From Bradyrhizobium sp. (GTDB lineage: Bacteria > Pseudomonadota > Alphaproteobacteria > Rhizobiales > Xanthobacteraceae): a stretch of 34,097 nucleotides of DNA. Every line of letters begins with the position of its first letter. Positions within the stretch are counted from its first letter, which is position 1. The notes under the pieces are model-generated. The model was not told the DNA's origin. It worked only from the letters and a program-made list of their open reading frames with translations, and searched no databases. The position numbers and the translations under genes are program-made. Positions 23,010-31,543 of the stretch are shown here, in pieces. The stretch is from contig JAUXWH010000242.1 of NCBI GenBank assembly GCA_030681365.1, positions 1-34,097 of the forward strand, read 5' to 3'.

Positions 23010-25160
23010 ATGCGCAGCAATCTCCCCGTCACCAGCGTCGAGTATCCCATTACCGACGCCACGCTGATCGCTTCGCGGACGGACACCAAGGGAAGGCTGA
23101 CCTACTTCAACGAAGAGTTTGTTCTGGCGTCAGGGTTTACCGAGGCGGAACTGATGGGCCAGCCGCACAACATCATCCGTCACCCGGACATGCCGCCGGA
23201 AGCTTTTCAGAATCTGTGGGATACGCTGCAGGCCGGCAAGCCATGGGTCGGCGCGGTAAAGAACCGCCGCAAGAACGGCGACTTCTATTGGGTGCTGGCG
23301 ACCGCTTCACCAATCATGGAGAACGGGCAGATCACCGGCTACACCTCGATCCGGACCAAATTGCCTGCCGAGCAGCGCCAGGAAGCCGAGCATGTTTACG
23401 CGCTGCTGCGCGCGAAGAAGGCACAAGGCTACAGGATCGACGCCGGCATCATTCGTCGCCGCTCGCCGCTGGACTTTCTCGCGTTCTTCACCGGCTCCCT
23501 GAATGCGAGATTGATGACGCTGGTCGGGACCCTCGCGCTCTTCATGGTGTCCATCGGACTCGCCGGCATTCTTGCGACGCGGGACAGCAATGCGCGGATG
23601 AAGTCGATCTACGAGGACCGCGCGGTGCCGCTGACGCAGCTCTTCGACATCAATGACCGCATGAAGGACAATACCGTCGCGCAATACGACGCCGCCACCA
23701 ACGGCCGCGCGGGCAAGCCGGTGGGCGACATCGCCGGCAGGGTCGCCGGCAACGTCGAGGCCATCTCCAGGACCTGGAACGAATATATGGCCACCTATCT
23801 TACGCCCGAAGAGAGGATCGCCGCCGACAGCTTCGCATCCAGGCGCAAGGATTACGTCGAGAACGCCATCAGGCCCGCGCTCGCGCTGCTCGAGGCTCGC
23901 AAATATGACGAAGCGAGCGCGCTTTTGGCGGGCAGAGCCGGCGAGTTGTTCGCCCTGGCGAAGCAGGATCTGGACAGGCTGGTTGCAATCCAGGTCAAGG
24001 AAGCCAAGGCGGAATATGACGCCGCCGTGCGCCAATACTTCATCGTGATCGCAATCGCGGTCGCTGTCCTGATCGCGGGCCTGCTGCTGGGCGGGTTCCT
24101 CAGCCGGCAAACGATCGGGGCCATCGTCCGGCCGCTGGGACGCCTCAACGCCACGATGCTGAACATTACGCGGGCAAAACTCGACAGCCAGATTCCGGTT
24201 GAGCGTGACGACGAGATCGGTGTGGCGCTGCGCAACCTGCAGACGGTGCAGGCCATCGTTCGCTTCGACCGCGAGGAACTGAAAGCCACCGAGAAACGCG
24301 CGGCGGTTCAGCGCCGGTCCGACATGGTCAGGCTCGCCGACGGATTCGAAGGTGCGGTCGGCGAAATCATCGAAACCGTGTCGTCCGCCGCGACCGAACT
24401 GGAAGCTTCCGCCGGCACGCTGACGTCGACCGCGGACCGTTCCAGGCAGGTTGCCACGACAGTCGCGGCGGCATCCGAGGAAGCGTCGACCAACGTTCAG
24501 TCGGTGGCTTCCGCGACCGAGGAACTGTCGTCGTCCGTCAACGAGATCAGCCGTCAGGTGCAGGAATCGGCGCGGATGGCCAACGAGGCCGTCGACCAGG
24601 CTCGCGCCACCAACGATCGCGTCGGCGAGTTGTCGAAGGCTGCAAGCCGAATCGGCGATGTGGTCGAACTCATCAATACCATCGCTGGACAGACCAATCT
24701 GCTGGCCTTGAATGCCACGATCGAGGCAGCCCGTGCCGGCGACGCCGGCCGCGGCTTCGCGGTCGTTGCGTCCGAAGTGAAGGCCCTGGCCGAGCAGACC
24801 GCAAAGGCCACCGGCGAGATCGGCCAGCAGATCGCCGGCATCCAGGCCGCCACGCTGGAATCGGTCAACGCCATCAAGGAGATCAGCGGCACCATCGAAC
24901 GGCTGTCGGAGATATCGTCGACCATTGCAGCCGCCGTGGAAGAGCAGGGCGCGGCGACGCAGGAGATTTCCCGCAACGTCCAGCAGGCCGCGCAAGGCAC
25001 CCAGCAAGTCAGTTCCAACATTGCCGACGTGCAGCGCGGCGCCGGCGAAACCGGGACGGCCTCGTCGCACGTGCTGGCGGCGGCGCAGTCGCTTTCAGAC
25101 GACAGCAACCGCCTCAAGCTTGAGGTCGGCAAGTTTCTCGACACGGTGAGGGCCGCCTGA
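23010..25160 (+). CDS. Aer-like methyl-accepting chemotaxis protein with N-terminal PAS domain
   Basis: This protein has 716 residues; the ATG at 23010 follows CGGAG by nine bases. The PAS domain (about residues 20-125) carries YFNEEFVLASGFTEAELMGQ and PHNIIRHPDMP, the Aer-type FAD motif, then GDFYWVLATASPI. A membrane segment at about 168-188, a four-helix extracytoplasmic part to about 340 and a second membrane segment at about 345-367 follow. HAMP is at about 370-425. The signalling tip is NTIAGQTNLLALNATIEAAR and GDAGRGFAVVASEVKALAEQ. Aer-like receptors sense redox or energy state and steer the flagellar motor through CheA/CheW. The periplasmic part and two membrane spans go beyond Aer itself. 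No chemotaxis genes are near. Confidence 0.9.
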   Translation: MRSNLPVTSVEYPITDATLIASRTDTKGRLTYFNEEFVLASGFTEAELMGQPHNIIRHPDMPPEAFQNLWDTLQAGKPWVGAVKNRRKNGDFYWVLATASPIMENGQITGYTSIRTKLPAEQRQEAEHVYALLRAKKAQGYRIDAGIIRRRSPLDFLAFFTGSLNARLMTLVGTLALFMVSIGLAGILATRDSNARMKSIYEDRAVPLTQLFDINDRMKDNTVAQYDAATNGRAGKPVGDIAGRVAGNVEAISRTWNEYMATYLTPEERIAADSFASRRKDYVENAIRPALALLEARKYDEASALLAGRAGELFALAKQDLDRLVAIQVKEAKAEYDAAVRQYFIVIAIAVAVLIAGLLLGGFLSRQTIGAIVRPLGRLNATMLNITRAKLDSQIPVERDDEIGVALRNLQTVQAIVRFDREELKATEKRAAVQRRSDMVRLADGFEGAVGEIIETVSSAATELEASAGTLTSTADRSRQVATTVAAASEEASTNVQSVASATEELSSSVNEISRQVQESARMANEAVDQARATNDRVGELSKAASRIGDVVELINTIAGQTNLLALNATIEAARAGDAGRGFAVVASEVKALAEQTAKATGEIGQQIAGIQAATLESVNAIKEISGTIERLSEISSTIAAAVEEQGAATQEISRNVQQAAQGTQQVSSNIADVQRGAGETGTASSHVLAAAQSLSDDSNRLKLEVGKFLDTVRAA

Positions 25161-25272
25161 CGCGAACACATCGGCGCCGGCATGGGGCAACCTGACAAAG
25201 CCAGGGGTTGCATTCGGGCGATTGCGGAATACGCTGGACAGGCGCCCTTCCAATCTTCGAGAGGAGTGTCCC

Positions 25273-25860
25273 ATGTCCACGGTACAAACTGATCGACAAT
25301 CCGGAACCGGCCTCGGCTCGGCCATGGTGCATGCGCTGGCGAAAAACTGGTGGCTGCTGTTGTTGCGGGGCATCGCTGCGATCATCTTCGGCGTGCTCGC
25401 CTTTGCCTGGCCCGGCCTGACGCTGTTGACACTGATTCTGTTCTACGGCGCGTTTGCGCTGGTGGATGGCGTGCTTGCGATCACCGCCGCGGTTACCGGT
25501 GGGACACCGGCGCCGCGCTGGTGGCTGGCTGTTGTCGGTCTGCTCGGCATCGCGGCGGGGCTCCTGACCTTCCTGATGCCGGGTCTCAGCGCGCTGGTGC
25601 TGCTGTTTTTCATCGCCGCATGGGCGATCGCGACCGGGGTGATGCAGATCATCGGTGCGATCCAGCTGCGCAAGGAGATCGACAACGAGTGGCTGCTGAT
25701 CCTCGGCGGCGTCATCTCGGTGCTGTTCGGTGTCGCCATGATGCTGGCTCCCGGCGCCGGCGCGCTGGCGCTGGTCTGGGTCATCGGCATCTACTCCGTG
25801 GTGTTGGGCGTGACGTTCGTCGCGCTGGCGTTCCGGTTGAAGAAGCACCGCCATGCCTGA
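25273..25860 (+). CDS. HdeD-family membrane protein
   Basis: This protein has 195 residues, with GAGGAG seven bases before the ATG at 25273. Six membrane helices are visible, the first beginning WWLLLLRGIAAIIFGVLAF after a 25-residue cytoplasmic head. The repeated W-x-x-L-x-x-G-x-x-x-x-x-x-G motif, with LLFFIAAWAIATGVMQI in the middle, is that of HdeD/DUF308. In E. coli HdeD contributes to acid resistance at high cell density; the function in rhizobia is unproven. It is convergent with the amidase gene (26 bases apart) without a visible terminator. Confidence 0.88.
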   Translation: MSTVQTDRQSGTGLGSAMVHALAKNWWLLLLRGIAAIIFGVLAFAWPGLTLLTLILFYGAFALVDGVLAITAAVTGGTPAPRWWLAVVGLLGIAAGLLTFLMPGLSALVLLFFIAAWAIATGVMQIIGAIQLRKEIDNEWLLILGGVISVLFGVAMMLAPGAGALALVWVIGIYSVVLGVTFVALAFRLKKHRHA

Positions 25861-25886
25861 TGTGAGTGCGGTTCGCGCGCGCGCCG

Positions 25887-26915
25887 TCACACCGGACCGA
25901 GGATCGCCCATCGCCGGTCGCAGAATTGCTTGACGGCGGCCGCGACGCCGCTGCTGATGATGTCCCGGCGTTGGGGCGAGTCCATCTGAAGTTCTTCGTC
26001 CCGGTTGATGATCGAGCCCGCCTCCAGCAGCACGGCGGGCATTCGGGTCGTTCGCAGCACCACGAGTTCATCGTAACGGTAGACCCCGGTTTCCTTGTTC
26101 AGCAGCGGGCGCCGGTGCCGGCCCATGATGGGCTGGCTGTATTGTTCGGCATATCGCAGGCCGTGGGCCTTCATTTCCCTGGCCACGAGCTCGGCGAAGG
26201 CGAGGCTGGTCCTGAAGTCCGGATTGCTGCGGGAGACGAAGACGGAATAGCCGCTGAAGCGGTCGCTGAAGCGGCTCTTCTTGCCATCGAACTCCCACTC
26301 CTCGAGGAATTTGCTGGGCACGGAATCGTGGTGGATCGACAGGAAGAGATTGGCCTGCCAATCGTTGGCCGCGGCGACCCGCTTGACCAGGCTGCGCCTG
26401 GCCTTGCCCTCGGTCAGCAGCAGCCGGGTCTCGGCAAAGCCGTCAGCCTTCAATGTCTGCTCGATCCGTTGCGCCAGCCGATGATTGAAGAAGAACTCGG
26501 AGACGTTGCGGGCGCTCAACGCGCCCTCGGATTCGGCGGTATGTCCCACATCCAGGACGATCCGGAATTTCGCGGGATCGCATGTCGGTGCGGCCGGCTT
26601 GAAAGCGGACGGGCTCAAGGCGACCGGACCCAGCGCGGCGAGCTTGATATTCCGCTGCCTGGGCGATGCGGCAGGCCCCGCCAGGGTAACACGTTTCGCC
26701 GGGGGGGCACGCTTCGCCGGGGCGGCGCGCCTTGGAGAGTTCGCGTGCTTTGGCGATTTGACCTGCTTTGGCGAGCTCTTGAAGAGATCCGACAGCCAGC
26801 CGGCATCGCTGGCCTCCATCGGCAAAAACAGCATTGCGGCCATCGCGGCGATGATGGTGCGGCGGCATCGGACGCCAATGCCTGAGCGCGCGGATTTTCC
26901 CCCTGACGACGGCAA
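25887..26915 (-). CDS. N-acetylmuramoyl-L-alanine amidase (AmiC-type, exported)
   Basis: This 342-residue protein starts at a TTG with GGGGGGAAG five bases before it. The N-terminus is basic, then hydrophobic (IIAAMAAMLFLPMEASDAGW), a signal peptide or anchor. A long basic, proline/alanine-rich linker runs to residue 90. The amidase_3 domain follows with zinc ligands His in IVLDVGHTAESEG, Glu in NVSEFFFNHRL and His in LFLSIHHDS, and the catalytic Glu in AVLLEAGSI. It cuts the bond between MurNAc and L-alanine in peptidoglycan during cell division. No LysM or AMIN domain is seen. It lies downstream of an exported gene on the same strand, 149 bases away, and may share its transcript. Confidence 0.88.
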   Translation of the reverse strand: MPSSGGKSARSGIGVRCRRTIIAAMAAMLFLPMEASDAGWLSDLFKSSPKQVKSPKHANSPRRAAPAKRAPPAKRVTLAGPAASPRQRNIKLAALGPVALSPSAFKPAAPTCDPAKFRIVLDVGHTAESEGALSARNVSEFFFNHRLAQRIEQTLKADGFAETRLLLTEGKARRSLVKRVAAANDWQANLFLSIHHDSVPSKFLEEWEFDGKKSRFSDRFSGYSVFVSRSNPDFRTSLAFAELVAREMKAHGLRYAEQYSQPIMGRHRRPLLNKETGVYRYDELVVLRTTRMPAVLLEAGSIINRDEELQMDSPQRRDIISSGVAAAVKQFCDRRWAILGPV

Positions 26916-26957
26916 TTCCGCTTCCCCCCGGCGTGGTCCTCTGTTCGCGCGTCACAT

Positions 26958-27032
26958 GGCATGGCGGCGCAAGGCGCCTACTGGCATGGCGGCCCAAGGC
27001 GCCTACCGGCATGACGGCCCAAGGCGCCTGTG
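26958..27032. repeat. Three tandem 25-bp repeats
   Basis: The unit GGCATGGCGGCCCAAGGCGCC plus four bases recurs at 26958, 26983 and 27008 with few changes. Each unit contains a palindromic GGCGCC. The array lies between two minus-strand genes, upstream of the amidase. Tandem arrays of this kind vary in number between strains. Confidence 0.9.
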
Positions 27033-27064
27033 CAATGGCCATTATGTCCGAACGGTGTGCGCTT

Positions 27065-28237
27065 TCAACCCTTTGACCGCGCCTTGATCTCGTCGGCTAT
27101 CGAAAGCGCCTTTTCGAACTTGGCATTGAACAGCCACATCGCATCGAGAATTTCGCGAAAGGTCGCCGAGGTCCTTGCCCGGTCGGCGCGTCCATAGGCG
27201 AACATGCTGTTGTTGCGCAGATATCCCATGATCCTGGGATCGGAAACCCGGTAGCTCATGGGGTTGCCGGACCGCAGCGCGGATTTGGTCGGAGTGGGAA
27301 TGATCTGGATCAGTTCGAACAGCTTCATCTGGTCGATCGGATCGGGCAGCGTCTTCACGATTCCCGGGATCTGCGGGAAAATATCCGCATGCGCGTTCAT
27401 GAGCGCGTTCCGCACGGCGGTCCAGTGGTTGTAGCGATGATCCAGATGGCCGGCCCGCGCCTCTTCCCTGTCGTCGCGACGGCTCAAGTCGGGATCGAGC
27501 GCTGCGATCGTTGGCTTGATCGCTGCCCACTTTCGTCGGCCGTTTTGATCCTCGGACGTTCCGGCTTGCAGGCTGCCCTTGTATTTGTTCGAGCGCGCGT
27601 TGCCGATGTTCTGGTTGCCGTTGGTCTCGGCAAAAAACAGCCCCAGGCTGATGCGGCCGGCCGCCTCGGCATCCGCAGCGCCCAGGCCCTTGGCGCGCGC
27701 AATCACCCTGCCGAGATCGACGACGTCCTTGAATGGCGTATCCGACTTCTGCGCGTTGGCGGGCGGCGCCTGCATGACCTCGAACAGCTTCACGTACTCG
27801 TCGAGCAGCGGCTCGAGGCCGGCGTCGAAATACGCGGGCGGGATTCCCAGTTTGTTGGGCCGTCCGATTCGGGACGGAAGAACGTCGGTGAGGTCCTTGT
27901 AGGCGCTCATCACGCTGGTGCGGGCAAGGTAGAGCGCCTGTCCCGGCAGATTGGGCAGCGTTTGCTTCCCATCGATCTGCGCGCGCCGCTGGCGCAGGAT
28001 CGATTTGAAGCTGTTCAACGCAGTATCGTATGCGGAGAGCGCATCCGACTGCGCTTTCGTGAGTGTGCCCGGCTGAGCCATCGCATGGGAGATGAAGCCG
28101 AAGCGGCTGATGTCGGCCGGGACGAGCGAGGCGACCGTGTGGGTGATCGCATCGACGGCGATGCAAAACGGCGCCGTGAGGAAAAGCCCGAGAGCCAGGG
28201 CTGCCCTGGGCGCGGCGGCATGACGTTTCATTCGCAT
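27065..28237 (-). CDS. Exported hypothetical protein with a lysozyme-like motif
   Basis: This 390-residue protein starts at 28237 (a second ATG is at 28231). Residues 9-30 form a signal peptide (AALALGLFLTAPFCIAVDAI). The mature part is mostly helical with no repeats. Residues near 195-222 read RISLGLFFAETNGNQNIGNA then RSNKYKGSLQAG, where a Glu followed by N-x-x-S and a K-Y-x-G-x-L-Q resembles the catalytic Glu and the G-L-M-Q region of lytic transglycosylases; this is a weak likeness. The C-terminus (RTSATFREILDAMWLFNAKF) is helical. It is on the same strand as, and upstream of, the amidase gene. I do not recognise a named family. Confidence 0.72.
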   Translation of the reverse strand: MRMKRHAAAPRAALALGLFLTAPFCIAVDAITHTVASLVPADISRFGFISHAMAQPGTLTKAQSDALSAYDTALNSFKSILRQRRAQIDGKQTLPNLPGQALYLARTSVMSAYKDLTDVLPSRIGRPNKLGIPPAYFDAGLEPLLDEYVKLFEVMQAPPANAQKSDTPFKDVVDLGRVIARAKGLGAADAEAAGRISLGLFFAETNGNQNIGNARSNKYKGSLQAGTSEDQNGRRKWAAIKPTIAALDPDLSRRDDREEARAGHLDHRYNHWTAVRNALMNAHADIFPQIPGIVKTLPDPIDQMKLFELIQIIPTPTKSALRSGNPMSYRVSDPRIMGYLRNNSMFAYGRADRARTSATFREILDAMWLFNAKFEKALSIADEIKARSKG

Positions 28238-28570
28238 GTCGGTTCCCGGATGCCCCAGTTTCGCGGATGCGACTCATTGGATCGTAAACGGGAACCACGC
28301 CGCTCACCATCCGTTTCGAAGAGGGATGGGTTTGATCTCTTCGTGTTGGCCGGCTCGGTTGTTCGGCTTGCTTCCCCTCTCCCACAAGGGGAGAAGACAG
28401 GAAAACGCCACTGCTGGAATGACGCCGCGCAGCCGCAGGATCACACATTCGGCCCGCGACCTTTCGATCTTCCGGCGCTGGCATACATAGCAAGAGAACG
28501 CGGACATTCCTGGGCGGCGGGAGGGCGCCTGGGTTCCGGGAATTTTCCCGCCGCGATGACGGAGCATCGG
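28238..28570. other. Intergenic region with a CT-rich hairpin
   Basis: No gene is supported. The region separates divergent genes. It contains a hairpin-like stretch at 28371-28396 (CTTCCCCT ... AGGGGAGAAG) of the same CT-rich style as the palindromes elsewhere in the window, but imperfect. I see no convincing -35/-10 pair. Confidence 0.45.
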
Positions 28571-29488
28571 ATGCGGACGACGCGTCGTACGTTCCTGCGA
28601 GCCTCCCTGGCGACGGCCGCTGCGGCGCTCTTGCCAACGTCTCCGCATGCCCGGGAAGGCTCGCCCGCCCGCCGGTTCATACCATCGACCCGCGAGGCCA
28701 TACCCATCGTGGGGTTAGGCTCATGGATCACGTTCAACGTCGGCGGCGATCCTTTGCTCAGGGACGAATGCGCTGATGTCATGGCGGCCTTCTTCGAGGC
28801 CGGCGGCCGCATGATCGATTCCTCCCCCATGTATGGCTCGTCGCAGCCGGTGATCGGCTATGGTCTTCAAAAGTTCGGGCGACCCAGCACGCTGTTCTCG
28901 GCCGAAAAGGTCTGGACCTCCTCGGCAACGGCAGGCCCGACCCAGATCGAGCAATCGCGACGCTTCTGGGGCGTGCCAAAGTTCGATCTCGTTCAGGTTC
29001 ACAATCTCCTCGCCTGGAAGGCGCATCTGCGGACGCTTTTTGAGATGAAGGCGGCCGGTGCGGTGCGCTACGTTGGAATCACCACTTCCGAAGGGCGCCG
29101 CCATGATCTTCTCGAACAGATCATGGGGACGGAGCCTATCGATTTCGTGCAGTTCTCCTTTAACGTCGTCGACCGCGAGGCGGAGCAGCGACTGCTGCCA
29201 TTGGCGTCGGAGCGCGGCATTGCGGTGATCGTCAACCGGCCGTTCCGGCAGGGCGCGCTGACGCACCGGCTCAAGGATGAGCCATTCCCCGAATGGGCGG
29301 TCGAACTCGGCGTTTCGCGCTGGTCGCAACTCATCCTGAAATTCATCCTCTCTCACCCGGCCGTCACAGTCGCCATTCCGGCGACCACCCGCGTCGACCA
29401 CGTGCGCGAAAACCTCTCGGCTGCCGCAGGCCCCATGCCGGATCGGGCCATGCGGGAGCGCATCTCGGCCCACGTGCAGGCCCTTTGA
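28571..29488 (+). CDS. Tat-exported aldo/keto reductase
   Basis: This protein has 305 residues; I chose the ATG at 28571, with GGAG six bases upstream, over that at 28556. The N-terminus MRTTRRTFLRASLATAAAAL is a twin-arginine signal peptide ending at HA-R. The aldo/keto reductase fold follows: VGLGSWITFNVGG, then FFEAGGRMIDSSPMYGSSQP with the Asp and Tyr of the catalytic set, LFSAEKVW (Lys), FDLVQVHNLLAWK (His), RYVGITTSEG, and the cofactor-site segment IAVIVNRPFRQG. NADP(H)-dependent reduction of a carbonyl is the family reaction. Export of a cofactor-binding enzyme is unusual but known in rhizobia. The stop overlaps the next start (TGATG). Confidence 0.86.
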   Translation: MRTTRRTFLRASLATAAAALLPTSPHAREGSPARRFIPSTREAIPIVGLGSWITFNVGGDPLLRDECADVMAAFFEAGGRMIDSSPMYGSSQPVIGYGLQKFGRPSTLFSAEKVWTSSATAGPTQIEQSRRFWGVPKFDLVQVHNLLAWKAHLRTLFEMKAAGAVRYVGITTSEGRRHDLLEQIMGTEPIDFVQFSFNVVDREAEQRLLPLASERGIAVIVNRPFRQGALTHRLKDEPFPEWAVELGVSRWSQLILKFILSHPAVTVAIPATTRVDHVRENLSAAAGPMPDRAMRERISAHVQAL

Positions 29489-30168
29489 TGTCGGAGTGGT
29501 GGACCTACCGGCTGGAGGATTTCCTGCTTTTCTCGCCGCGCGTCTACTGGCGGACCATCGAATTGCACAATGCCGCGCTCTGGCCGCTGCACGTGTTCAC
29601 GCTCATTGCCGGCATCATCATCCTCCTACTCGTGGCGCGTCGGCCGAGAAGTTCTGTCCGATGGCTCGGACTTCTCCTCGCGATTGCCTGGATCTTTGTC
29701 GGGTGGTCCTTCCTGTGGACCCGCTACGCTACCATCAATTGGGCCGCCGCCTATGTCGCGCCGGCCTTCGTCGTTGAAGGCGTGCTGTTCCTGGTCGCCG
29801 GGTCCCTGCTCAATGGCCTCACCTTCGGCCGACGCGGGTTCGTCGGCTGGACAGGATATTTCCTGCTTGGCTTTGCGCTCGCCGGACAGCCGTCGCTCGC
29901 GCCGCTACAGGGGCGCGGCTGGGCTTCATCCGAGGTTTTTGGCATCGCGCCGGATCCAACAGCGATCGCGACACTTGGCCTTCTGCTGCTCGCCCGGGGC
30001 AGGCTCGTGCCATTGCTGCTGCCAATCCCCGTTCTCTGGTGCCTCCTGAGTGGCATAACCCTTCGGACGATGGGAGAGCCGCAAGCCTGGGCTCATTTTT
30101 CGGCGCTGGCACTCGCCGCTGCTGCCTGCATCTGGACGATCGCCCGTCAGCGCGGATCGCCTCCGTGA
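29488..30168 (+). CDS. DUF6064 membrane protein
   Basis: This 226-residue protein starts with MSEWWTYRLEDFLLFSPRVY, the hallmark of DUF6064 proteins. Seven or so hydrophobic helices follow, beginning WPLHVFTLIAGIIILLLVA, with WSFLWTRYATINWAAAY and GFALAGQPSLAPLQGRGW between helices. The ATG overlaps the stop of the aldo/keto reductase (TGATG), so the two are translationally coupled and may form a functional pair at the inner membrane, for example to receive electrons or substrate. The role of DUF6064 is unknown; the pairing idea is inference. Confidence 0.82.
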   Translation: MSEWWTYRLEDFLLFSPRVYWRTIELHNAALWPLHVFTLIAGIIILLLVARRPRSSVRWLGLLLAIAWIFVGWSFLWTRYATINWAAAYVAPAFVVEGVLFLVAGSLLNGLTFGRRGFVGWTGYFLLGFALAGQPSLAPLQGRGWASSEVFGIAPDPTAIATLGLLLLARGRLVPLLLPIPVLWCLLSGITLRTMGEPQAWAHFSALALAAAACIWTIARQRGSPP

Positions 30169-30224
30169 ACCGCCCAAAAGACGGTGATCAAGGCAGCTCA
30201 CCGCAGCTCGCGACAATTCGCCGA

Positions 30225-30578
30225 TCAGGCGGCGTCGAGTTCCCGCGCCTTGCCGTCGGCCGCCCATTCGGTGACCTGACGGTGCTCGTTGTCGATCAGC
30301 AGAAACAGGTCGAAGTACCGGATCGTCGGATAGCCGCCGGAACGCGCCTTGACCGCCTCGCGCCATTCGGCGTTGTGCGCCTTGCTGGCGGCTTCCATCG
30401 ACGGCCAAATATAGACTCCGGCGCTGGTGCCCTCGTCCGTGCCAACGCCCAACGCGAAGTGCTTGCGCAGAAGGTCGCCGTTCGCCGCCCACTTCGGAAT
30501 CGTATGCTTGGCATCTTCGAGCACCCGCGCGCGGTCCCAGCCGGCAGGCGTCTTGAACGTCACAAATTCCAGAATCAT
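30225..30578 (-). CDS. Small hypothetical protein, possibly of the dimeric alpha-beta barrel fold
   Basis: This 117-residue protein starts MILEFVTFKTPAGWDRARVL. The sequence alternates strand and helix in the order expected for a dimeric ferredoxin-like (monooxygenase-type) fold: the first strand EFVTFKTP, a helix with RVLEDAKHTIPKWAANG, the strand RKHFALGVG, then AGVYIWPSMEAASKAHNAEW, a helix start common in YdhR/ABM-like proteins. No catalytic residues can be named. It is cytoplasmic. It is convergent with the DUF6064 gene, whose stop is 56 bases away. Confidence 0.62.
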   Translation of the reverse strand: MILEFVTFKTPAGWDRARVLEDAKHTIPKWAANGDLLRKHFALGVGTDEGTSAGVYIWPSMEAASKAHNAEWREAVKARSGGYPTIRYFDLFLLIDNEHRQVTEWAADGKARELDAA

Positions 30579-30890
30579 ATCATGCTCCGTCGCGCGCCTT
30601 CAGCTATAGGGCGCTCCACGCCAAGATTACCGATTATGTCCTCGCGGGCAACGTGGGAAAGCGACGCTCGGGATCGCTGGCTGCCTGTTCGCATCGTGCG
30701 TCCATGTTGACCAGGTGACTGCCGCGTCTGGCGCCGATCCGGGATGTCTGCTGTCCGTTTGCTATCGGAGGCAAACCGGCCATTCGCCCCTTTGGCTCCC
30801 TTGATCCGCCGCAAGGCTTCGTCCGCAAAGCCATGCTATCAACGCGCTCAATCCGCGCGCTATCGTGCTGCGGTCAGAATGGAGGCTAAA
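30579..30890. other. Intergenic region between the small monooxygenase-like gene and the cupin gene
   Basis: No gene is supported and no repeat or terminator is clear. It must hold the two divergent promoters. An open plus-strand frame extends into it from the cupin gene, but the GGAGG at 30881-30885 marks 30891 as the true cupin start. Confidence 0.4.
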
Positions 30891-31355
30891 ATGGCGATCA
30901 ATGACATTGGCCCAAAGCCGCAATCGTTCGACATTGAACTCGCGACCAAGGAAAACACGGATTATCGCTCCGTCGCCTGGAGCGGGCGCTATCTGCAAGT
31001 GACGCTGATGTCGATCCCGGTCGGCGCGGATATTGGCCTTGAAGCACATCCGGAGACGGATCAGTTCCTGCGCCTCGACGCTGGCCGTGGCCGGGTGCAG
31101 ATGGGAGTCGCGAAAGACAAACTGACTTTTGAAAAGGAAGTCTCGGACGGCTGGTGTGTGCTCGTTCCCGCGGGGACGTGGCACAACATCACCAATACAG
31201 GCTCTGCTCCGATGCAGCTCTATACGATCTATGCGCCCGCCCATCACAAGCCCGGCAAGGTGCAGGCGACGGCGGCGGCGGCCGAAGCAGACAAGGACGA
31301 CGAGCCGGCGGCCTGGTCAGTGCAGCCAAAACCTGTGCCCGATAAGCACGGGTGA
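30891..31355 (+). CDS. Cupin-domain protein
   Basis: This protein has 154 residues; GGAGG lies five bases before the ATG at 30891. One cupin barrel is visible: the first motif has IGLEAHPETDQFLRLDAGRG, a variant of G-x5-H-x-H-x3,4-E-x6-G with only one His; the second is VPAGTWHNITNTG (P-x-G-x2-H-x3-N). The metal set is thus His, Glu or Asp, and His. The C-terminal 35 residues are alanine- and lysine-rich and disordered. Small cupins of this type are often isomerases, dioxygenases or sugar binders; which one cannot be said. It is cytoplasmic. Confidence 0.85.
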   Translation: MAINDIGPKPQSFDIELATKENTDYRSVAWSGRYLQVTLMSIPVGADIGLEAHPETDQFLRLDAGRGRVQMGVAKDKLTFEKEVSDGWCVLVPAGTWHNITNTGSAPMQLYTIYAPAHHKPGKVQATAAAAEADKDDEPAAWSVQPKPVPDKHG

Positions 31356-31543
31356 CGGCGGAAAGAGCAGATGCTCATTTCTTCGTTTCGCGTCCATGGC
31401 GCAGTCTTGTCTTGGCAGTCTTGCGAAGTGACGGCCCCTCGCTCGCCAGGGATCCGCCTGCCCGCACTGCCCTGACAGGAGAGGAGATCATTATCGCAGC
31501 GACTCCGCATCGGTGTTTCGTGTCCTGAAGGCTGGACCTGCGG

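Noticed and set aside
27389..28570. Long upstream extension of the aldo/keto reductase frame
   Set aside because: It is antisense to the exported hypothetical gene at 27065-28237; the Tat signal at 28571 marks the true start.
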